From CAZQKE01 sp964593865 (GTDB taxonomy: Bacteria > Chloroflexota > Anaerolineae > JAAYZQ01): a DNA stretch of 16,767 nucleotides. This document shows, in pieces, positions 5,798-13,400 of the stretch. Below the pieces are notes generated by a model, which was not told the DNA's origin, did no database searches, and saw only the letters and a program-made list of their open reading frames with translations. Made by a program: the position numbers and the translations under genes. The stretch covers positions 1 through 16,767 of the forward strand of contig CAZQKE010000073.1 in the NCBI GenBank assembly GCA_964593865.1, given 5' to 3'. Numbering within the stretch: position 1 is the first letter of the stretch; each line of letters starts with the position of its first letter.

Positions 5798-7132
5798 TTG
5801 GACCTGACGATCATCATCTTGGCGGCGGGCAAGGGAACCCGCATGAAATCCGATCTACCCAAAGTGATGCATCCTGTGGTCGGTTGGCCGATGGTCCGCC
5901 ATGTGTGGCAGACGGCCCAGGCATTGGACCCGGCGGCGGTGGCCGTCGTTATAGGGTACGGGGCCGAGCTGGTGCGGCGGGCGTTGGGTGAAGGGGTGAC
6001 CTATGTCGTGCAGGAAGAGCAGTTGGGCACGGCCCATGCCGTCCGGCAGGCGATGGAGGCGGTAGCAGGCCGGGCGCAAACGGTATTGGTCCTCTACGGC
6101 GACACGCCCCTCATCCGCCCCGAAACGCTGCGGCGGTTGGTGGCGCATCACGAGGCCGCAAAGGCAGCGGTTACGATCCTCTCCTTCTATCCCGACGATC
6201 CGACGGGCTACGGTCGCATTCTCCGCGACGCCGATGGCCGGGTATTGGCCATCGTTGAGGAAAAGGTTGCAACGCCGGAGCAAAAGACCATTGCCGAGGC
6301 GAATGCCGGTATCCTCTGCGTGCGTGACGAATGGCTGTGGCCCAATCTGACCCGCATTGAGCGGCGTCCCGCAGGGGAGTACTATCTCACCGACCTGGTA
6401 GCTTTGGCCCGCAGAGGAGGAGAACCGGTGGCCGCCCTGCCCGCCGATGATCCGCTGGAGGTGATCGGCCTGGATACGCGCCTTAAGCTGGCCCGTGCCG
6501 AAGCCGAAATGCGCCGCCGCATCAACGAAAGGTGGTTGCAATCCGGTGTCACCTTAATCCATCCCGAAACGACCTACATTGAAGCCGGGGTTGAGATCGG
6601 CAGCGATACCGTCATCTGGCCCAACACCTTTTTGCAGGGGAAAACGCGCATTGGGCAGGGGTGCACCATCGGCCCCGGCGCCGTGATCCGCGATTCGGTC
6701 GTCGGTGATGGCTGCCGGGTGGAACTCTCCGTCCTTGAAGAGGCGATCATGGAAGAGGGCAGCGACATCGGTCCCTTTGGGCATCTTCGGCGGGGGGCAC
6801 ACCTGGGACCGGGGGTCCATATGGGCAACTTCGGCGAGGTCAAGAATTCCTATCTGGGACCGGGAGTCAAAATGGGGCATTTCAGCTACCTGGGCGATGC
6901 CACCGTCGGCGCGGGGGCCAATATCGGTGCAGGGACCGTTACCTGCAACTACGATGGGGAGCGCAAACACCGTACAATCATCGGCGAAGAAGCCTTTATC
7001 GGCAGCGATACGATGCTGGTCGCCCCGGTGAGGGTGGGCGACGGGGCCAAAACGGGGGCCGGGGCGGTCGTCACCCATGACGTGCCGCCGGGCAAGGTAG
7101 CCTATGGCGTTCCTGCCCGTGTCCGGGAGTAG
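5798..7132 (+). CDS. glmU: Bifunctional UDP-N-acetylglucosamine pyrophosphorylase / glucosamine-1-phosphate N-acetyltransferase
   Basis: GlmU acetylates glucosamine-1-phosphate with acetyl-CoA and then uridylylates it to UDP-GlcNAc, the cytoplasmic precursor of peptidoglycan and other glycans. The N-terminal half shows the nucleotidyltransferase loop LAAGKGTRM (residues 8-16), the QLGTAHA motif and YGDTPLI. The C-terminal half is a left-handed beta helix with NFGEVKNS, the catalytic histidine H361 in MGHFSYLGD, and the NYDG and GSDTMLVAPV motifs. The length of 444 residues is normal for the family. The frame is open upstream to 5702, but that part would cover the terminator hairpin. The TTG at 5798 fits the ribosome-binding site and the family N-terminus. 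It is first in a unit with hlyC/corC-like and cdd genes. Confidence 0.96.
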   Translation: MDLTIIILAAGKGTRMKSDLPKVMHPVVGWPMVRHVWQTAQALDPAAVAVVIGYGAELVRRALGEGVTYVVQEEQLGTAHAVRQAMEAVAGRAQTVLVLYGDTPLIRPETLRRLVAHHEAAKAAVTILSFYPDDPTGYGRILRDADGRVLAIVEEKVATPEQKTIAEANAGILCVRDEWLWPNLTRIERRPAGEYYLTDLVALARRGGEPVAALPADDPLEVIGLDTRLKLARAEAEMRRRINERWLQSGVTLIHPETTYIEAGVEIGSDTVIWPNTFLQGKTRIGQGCTIGPGAVIRDSVVGDGCRVELSVLEEAIMEEGSDIGPFGHLRRGAHLGPGVHMGNFGEVKNSYLGPGVKMGHFSYLGDATVGAGANIGAGTVTCNYDGERKHRTIIGEEAFIGSDTMLVAPVRVGDGAKTGAGAVVTHDVPPGKVAYGVPARVRE

Positions 7133-7205
7133 CTTGCCGCCGGGGACAAGGGCGGTACCCCTACCACGACCTCCGGCGCGAAACGCCACGCCCCCGCCGA
7201 ATTGA

Positions 7206-7213
7206 GGGAGGAG
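7206..7213 (+). promoter_or_regulatory. Ribosome-binding site that fixes the TTG start of the CorC-like gene
   Basis: GGGAGGAG is 7 bases before TTG at 7221. The nearby GTG at 7216 is out of frame and meets a stop after two codons. Confidence 0.75.
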
Positions 7214-7220
7214 TTGTGAT

Positions 7221-8546
7221 TTGACCACGACAGAAATACTTTTGCTGCTGGCATTGATGTTTGCCAACGGCTTTTTGGCTATGGCCCGTTCGGCCCTCGT
7301 CAACGTGCGCTTGCCCCGGCTGCACCAATTGATCGAAGAAGGGTCCGGCTCGGCCCGCACGGCGGCGCGGCTCTCGGAAGACGCCAGCCGTCTCCTGGCG
7401 ACGGCCAAATTGGGCATGATGTTGACCAGCTTCTTTGGTGGAGCGGTTGTGGCCGTCGCTTCCGCTCCGCCCCTGGCCGCCCAACTGCAACCCTGGCTGG
7501 GCGGCGCGGCGGAGCCGGTCGCTTTCGTCTTGGTCGTCTTGGGAGCGGCCCTGACCATGCTCATCTTTGCCGAGCTGGTCCCGGAGACGGTGGGTGCTCA
7601 CTACAGCGAGCAGTTGGCCCTGGCGCTGGCCCGCCCCTTGTTGATCCTCTCCGTCGTGGCAATGCCTATCGTCCGCCTGATGGTCTGGATCGGCAATATG
7701 GTCTCCCGCCTCTTTGGCGCGGCTCCCCAAAGCGGCCTGCCGATGGTGACGGAAGAAGAGATCAAGACGTTGGTGGATGCCGGTGAAGAGGAGGGGGTCA
7801 TCCAGGAAGAAGAAAAGAGGATGATCTACTCCATCTTTGAACTGGGCGATACCCTGGTCCGGGAAGTGATGATCCCGCGCATTGACATCATCGCCCTGGA
7901 TGTTGAGACACCGATGCTGGAGGCCCTGGACATTATCATGGAGGCAGGGCACTCGCGCATTCCCGTCTACAGGGAAACCATTGACAACATAGAGGGCGTG
8001 TTGTACGTCAAGGACCTACTGCCCTACCTGCGCGATGGGCGCACCGATGTTCCCCTGAGCGAGATCGTGCGCAAGCCCTACTTTATCCCCGAAACCAAAA
8101 AGGCCAGCGACCTGCTGCCCGATCTGCAGCAACGTCGGGTTCACATGGCCATCGTAGTGGATGAATACGGTGGCGTGGCCGGCCTGGTGACGATTGAGGA
8201 CCTGTTGGAAGAGATCGTCGGCGAGATTCAGGACGAATACGATACCGAGGAATCGTTCGTCGAGCAGGTTGGAGAGGATGAATACATTTTGGACGCCCGT
8301 TTGGACCTGGATGACCTGAACCAGATGTTGGAGGTGCACCTGCCCACCGAGGAGAGCGACACCCTGGGTGGTTTCATCTACACCGCTTTGGGGCGGGTCC
8401 CCGATCAGGGTGAGCAGGTCGTCTTTGGGGACCTGCTGTTTACCGTTGAGTCGTTGGCCGGGCGGCGCATCAAAAAGGTCCGGGTCCGGCGGCAGCCCCA
8501 GGAGCCGGAGGAAGAGGACCGATCCCCGGCACACCGTCGGGGGTGA
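7221..8546 (+). CDS. HlyC/CorC (CNNM) family transporter with CBS domains
   Basis: A 441-residue integral membrane protein. Domains in order: a DUF21/CNNM transmembrane domain (about 1-170, hydrophobic segments near 4-22, 62-84, 100-120 and 138-160), a first CBS domain (about 213-275), a second CBS domain (about 280-337, with VVDEYGGVAGLVTIEDLLEE) and a C-terminal CorC_HlyC domain (about 345-425). The family is linked to Mg2+ (and Co2+) transport or homeostasis; the older name hemolysin C is misleading. It starts with TTG, 88 bases after glmU with no terminator between, and cdd follows 58 bases downstream. The tail is charged and Arg-rich (VRVRRQPQ onward). Confidence 0.92.
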   Translation: MTTTEILLLLALMFANGFLAMARSALVNVRLPRLHQLIEEGSGSARTAARLSEDASRLLATAKLGMMLTSFFGGAVVAVASAPPLAAQLQPWLGGAAEPVAFVLVVLGAALTMLIFAELVPETVGAHYSEQLALALARPLLILSVVAMPIVRLMVWIGNMVSRLFGAAPQSGLPMVTEEEIKTLVDAGEEEGVIQEEEKRMIYSIFELGDTLVREVMIPRIDIIALDVETPMLEALDIIMEAGHSRIPVYRETIDNIEGVLYVKDLLPYLRDGRTDVPLSEIVRKPYFIPETKKASDLLPDLQQRRVHMAIVVDEYGGVAGLVTIEDLLEEIVGEIQDEYDTEESFVEQVGEDEYILDARLDLDDLNQMLEVHLPTEESDTLGGFIYTALGRVPDQGEQVVFGDLLFTVESLAGRRIKKVRVRRQPQEPEEEDRSPAHRRG

Positions 8547-8604
8547 AAATGGATGGCCTGCGATTTTCGCCCCTGCCGTAGCGGCAATGGAAGGAGACTG
8601 AGTG

Positions 8605-9012
8605 ATGACCGAGAGCACAGAAGCCGATCTAATCGCCCTGGCCCGCCGGGCACGGGAGCGGGCTTATGCTCCCTATTCCAACTTTGCCGTCGGTGCGGCT
8701 CTGCTGGGCCGCTCTGGACGGGTGTTCACCGGCTGCAATGTGGAAAATGCAGCCTATCCCCTCTGCACCTGCGCCGAACGGGCCGCCGTGGTCAAGGCCG
8801 TCTCCGAGGGGGAGCGGGAATTCGTCGCCATTGCCGTTGTGACCTCCACGGGGGCGACGCCCTGTGGTGCGTGTCGCCAGATTCTGCGCGAATTCGGCGG
8901 TCCGGAGGGCGATCTCCGGGTCATTGTCGCCGACTTGGAGGGCCATGTGCGCACCTTTACCGTGGCCGAGTTGTTGCCTTCCGGGTTCACATCGGCGCAG
9001 CTACAAAAATAA
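8605..9012 (+). CDS. cdd: Cytidine deaminase
   Basis: A 135-residue cytidine deaminase that converts cytidine and deoxycytidine to uridine and deoxyuridine in pyrimidine salvage. The zinc site is complete: C56 and catalytic E58 in CAERAA, then C87 and C90 in PCGACRQ. The substrate-binding FTGCNVENAAYP segment is also present. Length equals that of the small tetrameric class such as Bacillus Cdd. A GTG lies at 8602 immediately before the ATG at 8605. The ATG is chosen because the AAGGAG site (8591-8596) is 8 bases away. It is the last gene of the glmU-led unit, with a strong terminator 10 bases after the stop. Confidence 0.96.
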   Translation: MTESTEADLIALARRARERAYAPYSNFAVGAALLGRSGRVFTGCNVENAAYPLCTCAERAAVVKAVSEGEREFVAIAVVTSTGATPCGACRQILREFGGPEGDLRVIVADLEGHVRTFTVAELLPSGFTSAQLQK

Positions 9013-9022
9013 CCGGCGATCC

Positions 9023-9056
9023 GACCGGCGCGGCAGAGGGGTCGCGCCGGTTTTTT
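9023..9056 (+). terminator. Rho-independent terminator after cdd
   Basis: Perfect 9-bp stem ACCGGCGCG (9024-9032) with CGCGCCGGT (9043-9051) around a 10-base loop, followed by six T (9051-9056). It closes the glmU-hlyC-cdd unit. Confidence 0.92.
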
Positions 9057-9082
9057 GCATCTCCCGCCCTTTCGGGTACAAT
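9055..9082 (+). promoter_or_regulatory. Sigma-70-type promoter of the M20 amidohydrolase gene
   Basis: TTGCAT (9055-9060), a 16-base spacer and TACAAT (9077-9082). The -35 overlaps the last two T of the preceding terminator. Transcription would start near 9089, giving a leader of about 23 bases. Confidence 0.65.
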
Positions 9083-9111
9083 GACGGTGTGAAATCCCAA
9101 AGGAGAAGGTC

Positions 9112-10275
9112 ATGCTGGACAAAGCACAAACCATTGCAGAACAGATGGTCCGCTGGCGGCGGGACATCCACGCCCACCCTGAATTGGGGTTTGAGGAAAA
9201 GCGCACCGCCGCGCTGGTCGCCGCGGTGCTGACCGAACTGGGCTACCGGGTACGTACCGGCGTCGGGCGCACCGGCGTCGTCGCCGAACGGGGCGCAGGG
9301 CCGCCCATCGTCGCCATCCGCGCCGACATGGACGCCTTGCCCATCCAGGAGGCCAACGATGTGCCCTATGCGTCCCAATCGCCCGGTGTGATGCACGCCT
9401 GCGGCCATGACGCCCACACGGCCATTGCCCTGGGCGTGGCGACTTTGCTGGCCCAGGAGTCCTTCCCCGGCACGGTCCGCTTCCTCTTCCAACCTTCGGA
9501 GGAAAAGGCCGACGAGGAAGGAGTCAGCGGCGCGGGCCGCATGGTGGAGGATGGAGCCATGGAGGGTGTGGCGGCGGTGCTGGCTTTGCACGTCGCCGGG
9601 AGCTTGCCCGTCGGCGCGATTTCCGTCGAAGCGGGGCCTTCCTCCGCCGGGGTGGATAGCTTCTGGGCGACCATCAAGGGGCGGGGCGCCCACGGGGCTT
9701 ATCCTCACAAGGGCCTGGACCCCATCCACATCGCCGCCCACGTCATCCTGGCCCTGCACGGCATCGTCTCCCGGCGGTTGGACCCCTTTGATCCGGCGGT
9801 TGTCACCGTCGGCGCGGTCCACGGCGGCGAGGCCAACAACATCATCCCGGAGGAGGTAGAGTTGGCCGGGACCATTCGCTACACCGAGCCGGAAACCCAA
9901 GCCACCATCCACGCCGAGGTAGAGCGGGCGGTGTCCATCGCCCGCGCCCTGGGCGGCGATTACGACCTGACCATCCGCGAAGGTGGGAAACCCGTCATCA
10001 ACGACGAACGGGTGGTGGCCGTGCTGCAGGAGGTTGCTACCGACCTGTTGGGTGAGGAAGGGTTGCAACCTTCGGAAAAGGGGATGGGCGGCGAGGACTT
10101 TTCCCTCTTTACGGCGTTGGCTCCGGGGGCCATGTTCCGCCTGGGCTGTCGGCTGGAGGAGGACCCGCGCACGGCCCATCATCCCCGCTTTGACCTGGAC
10201 GAAAGCTGCCTGCCCATCGGTGCGGCGGTGCTGGCCGAAGCCGCCCTGCGGCTGCTGCGGCAGGGGGGCGTCTAG
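9112..10275 (+). CDS. M20D-family metallo-amidohydrolase (N-acyl-amino-acid or hippurate hydrolase-like)
   Basis: A 387-residue cytoplasmic zinc-dependent amidohydrolase of the M20D group, which includes hippurate hydrolases, IAA-amino-acid hydrolases and N-acyl-L-amino-acid amidohydrolases. Visible landmarks: RRDIHAHPELGFEE near the N-terminus, IRADMDALPI, the metal-site motif HACGHDAHT with C97 and H99, PSEEKAD with E130/E131, a metal-site histidine H160 in LALHVAG, and the C-terminal HHPRFDLDE (H356/H357). The central dimerisation (lid) domain is present. Length is typical. The ATG follows AAGGAGAAGG. Its own promoter lies at 9055-9082. The exact acyl substrate cannot be told. A dispersed repeat starts on its TAG stop codon. 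Confidence 0.92.
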   Translation: MLDKAQTIAEQMVRWRRDIHAHPELGFEEKRTAALVAAVLTELGYRVRTGVGRTGVVAERGAGPPIVAIRADMDALPIQEANDVPYASQSPGVMHACGHDAHTAIALGVATLLAQESFPGTVRFLFQPSEEKADEEGVSGAGRMVEDGAMEGVAAVLALHVAGSLPVGAISVEAGPSSAGVDSFWATIKGRGAHGAYPHKGLDPIHIAAHVILALHGIVSRRLDPFDPAVVTVGAVHGGEANNIIPEEVELAGTIRYTEPETQATIHAEVERAVSIARALGGDYDLTIREGGKPVINDERVVAVLQEVATDLLGEEGLQPSEKGMGGEDFSLFTALAPGAMFRLGCRLEEDPRTAHHPRFDLDESCLPIGAAVLAEAALRLLRQGGV

Positions 10276-10376
10276 TGACTCAAGTCGCTCCTTTCAGGCC
10301 TGGGGCCGGTCGTATTCGTGCATTCGCGTATTCGCGCCCGCTCCGTGGACGGCCCGCGCCGCGCGGTTTCAACCGC
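10275..10376 (+). repeat. Dispersed intergenic repeat, copy 3
   Basis: Copy 3 begins on the stop codon of the M20 gene (GTGACT-CA-AGTCGC, one wobble in the stem) and ends with the perfect stem GCGGTT-TC-AACCGC (10363-10376). It shares the GACTCAAGTCGCTCCTTTC core and the CGTATTCGTGCATTCGCG segment with copy 1. It carries an extra tandem TATTCGCG unit. Its right end is 38 bases before the start of the next gene. Confidence 0.75.
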
Positions 10377-10414
10377 TGCTCTGCGCGAAAAACCTTGACC
10401 GTAGGAGAAGGACG

Positions 10415-13400
10415 ATGAAGATCAAAACCCTGCTTTGGACCCTGCTGAGCGCGGCCCTGCTCCTGGCCCTGCCCGCCATCGCCGAAGAACCATCCCCGAC
10501 CCTCTACTTTTACCGCGACGGCCAGGCTGCGCCCGCCCCCCGGCCCCTGACCCTCGGCGGACGAACCCAGGCCGACGCCGAGGCCCTGCTCCGCGCCCTG
10601 CTGGCCGGTCCCACCCCCGCCGAGCAGGCCGACGGCCTGACCTCCGCCCTGCCGCCGGGGGGTGAGCTGCTGGCCGTAACGGTGGAGGGCGACCGGGTGA
10701 CGGTGGACCTGCGCCTGCCCCTCTCCTTCCTGCACAAGGAGCTGACCCCGGAGCGCAGCGACGCCATCGTGGAGCAGGTTGTCAAAACCCTCTCCCCCCT
10801 GGGCCTGTACCACGTCGTCATCCGCGCCGAAGACGCCGACGGGCGACTCCGCATCCTTTCCGACTTTTTGCCGCGCCCCGTCGTTCCCCGCCCCACCGTG
10901 CCGCCCAACGACGACCCTGTGCCCGACCGCGCCGGTCCGGCTCCCGCCCACGTCGGCCAGCCGCCCATCCCCGGTCAGGGGCAGCCCCAGGGGGCCTTGA
11001 GCGGCAAGACGGTCTGGCTCAGCGCGGGGCACGGCTGGTATTGGAGCGATACCCTCAACCGCTGGAACACCCAGCGGCCCAACACCTACGGCCTGGTCGA
11101 AGATTTTTCCAACGCCGAGGCGGTCAACTACTACCTGGCCCGCTACCTGTGGAACGCCGGGGCCGATGTCCAACTGGTCCGCGAGCGGTCCATGAACGAG
11201 CACGAGGTCATCGTGGACAATGACGACGGCGCACCGGCCTACACCGAAACCGGCTCCTGGACGACCAGCAGCACCCCCGGCTACGGCGGCGGGACCTACC
11301 GCTATGCCATCTCTGCCGCCGACCGCACGGCCACGGCCACCTGGACCCCCACCCTGCCGGAGGCCGGTTGGTACGCCGTCTGGGCCTGGTACCGGGAGGG
11401 GACCAACCGCCCCACCGATGTCCGCTACGAGATCCATCACGCCGGGGGCGTGACCACCGTGCGCCTTTCCCAGGAGGTCCACGGCCAGACATGGCGTTAC
11501 CTGGGCGAATACTATTTCGCGGCGGGCAACGGCGGCTTTGTGACCCTCATCAACCAATCGGACGACCCCGGCCAGGCGGTCATTGCCGATGCGATCCGCT
11601 TTGGCGGCGGGCTGGGCAGCATCGCCGAAGCGGGCGGGACCAGCGGCGAGCCGCGTTGGGAGGAAGCGGCCAAGTATTGGGCGCGGTACCAGGGCGCACC
11701 CTCTTCGGTGTGGGCCAACGACGTCACCGCCCGGCCCCTCTACGCCGAGTGGGAGAGCGCAAAGGGCTACCCCGGCGAGGCGGAAAACGCCGTTTACATC
11801 TCCTGGCACACCAACGCCGGGGGCGGGACGGGGACCAACACCTTCATCCACAGCACCGAGCCGACGCCCGGCAGCGCGGCCTTGCAGGATTGGATCCACG
11901 CCGAGCTGATCGCCGACCTGCGGGCCGGGTGGAACCCGAGCTGGGTAGACCGCGGCCAGCGGAGCGCGGATTTTGGCGAGCTGCGCGAACTTTCCACCAT
12001 GCCCGGCGTCCTGCTGGAGGTGGCCTTTCACGATACGGAGGACCCCGGCGACGCCGACGACCTCAAGGAGCCGGTCTTTCGCCAGATCGCCGCCCGCGCC
12101 GTCTACCAGGGCATCGTCAAATTCTATGCCGAGCGGGAGGGGACGGCGGTCCACCTCCTGCCCGAACCGCCCACCCGCCTGGTCGCCCGCGCGACGGGAC
12201 CGGGGCAGGTCACCCTCACCTGGTCGCCGCCGCCCTGCTGCGACGGCCTGGTGGGCGATGCGGCGACCTCCTACAAAGTCTACCACAGCGACGATGGCCG
12301 CGCCTTTGACAACGGCCTGGAAACTATCAGCCCCACCCTGACCCTGACCGGCCTGCCGCCCGGCTCCCTCCACTTTTTCCGCGTGACGGCGGTCAACAAA
12401 GGCGGCGAATCGTTCCCCACGCCGGTTGTGGCCGTGCGCCTGCCCGACACCCTCTCGCAGGTCGGCGTGGGGGAGGGCGCGCCGCCATTCCTCATCGTGG
12501 ACGGCTTTGACCGCCTGGACCAAACGGCCCTCATCCCCCAGTGGGAAAGCTCCGCCCTGGGCACGGCCAGGCGCATGTTCTTGGAACGGATGCAGACCTA
12601 CGATTACGCCGTAGAGCACGCCCAATCGCTGGCCGCCTGTGGCCTGGCCTTTGACGGCGCGGTCAACGAAGCGGTCACCGCCGGGGACGTGGCCCTGGCC
12701 GACTATGCCGCCGTGGATTGGTTCGTCGGCGAGGATTCGACGGCCGACGCCGCCCTGGACGACGCCGAGCGGTCGCTGCTGGCGGCCTACCTGGACGGCG
12801 GGGGGAGCCTGCTCCTTTCCGGCTCCGAGATCGGCTACGACCTGGTGGAACAAGGCCGCGATCCGGCTTTTTACGGCGGTTACCTGCGGGCCGCCTACCG
12901 GGGCGACGATGCCGAGACCTACGACTTTGGCGCGACGGGCGGCATCTTTGAGGGGGTGAGCGGCAGCTTTGACGACAGCACCCAGGGGACCTACGACGTG
13001 GGCTACCCCGACCGGCTGGGGGCGGCCAACGGCTCCGCCGTGGTTCTGACCTACAGCGGCGGCAGCGGCGACGGCGCGGCGATTGCCTACGCCGGGGACT
13101 ATCGCCTGGTCTACGTTGGCTTCCCCCTGGAAACCGTCACGGCGGAGGATGTGCGCACCGCCCTCTTTTGCGCCGCCGCCGACTTTTTGCTCCCCACCGG
13201 GGGCGCAGGCGTGCAGCTCGCGCCCGATAGGGCCGCCGCCGCCGCGCCGGGCGAGACCGTCATCTACACCCACACCCTGACCAACACCGGCGACCTGACC
13301 GACACCTTTACCCTGGCCCACCACAGCAGCCTGGGCTGGGCGGTCGGCCATCCCCCGTCCATCACCCTGGGGAGCGGGCTGACGGCCACCCTGCGCCTCA

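Noticed and set aside
9983..10414. Upstream extension of the giant gene's frame into the M20 gene
   Set aside because: The extension overlaps a well-supported gene in another frame and runs through repeat copy 3. The ATG at 10415 has a good ribosome-binding site and begins a textbook signal peptide.
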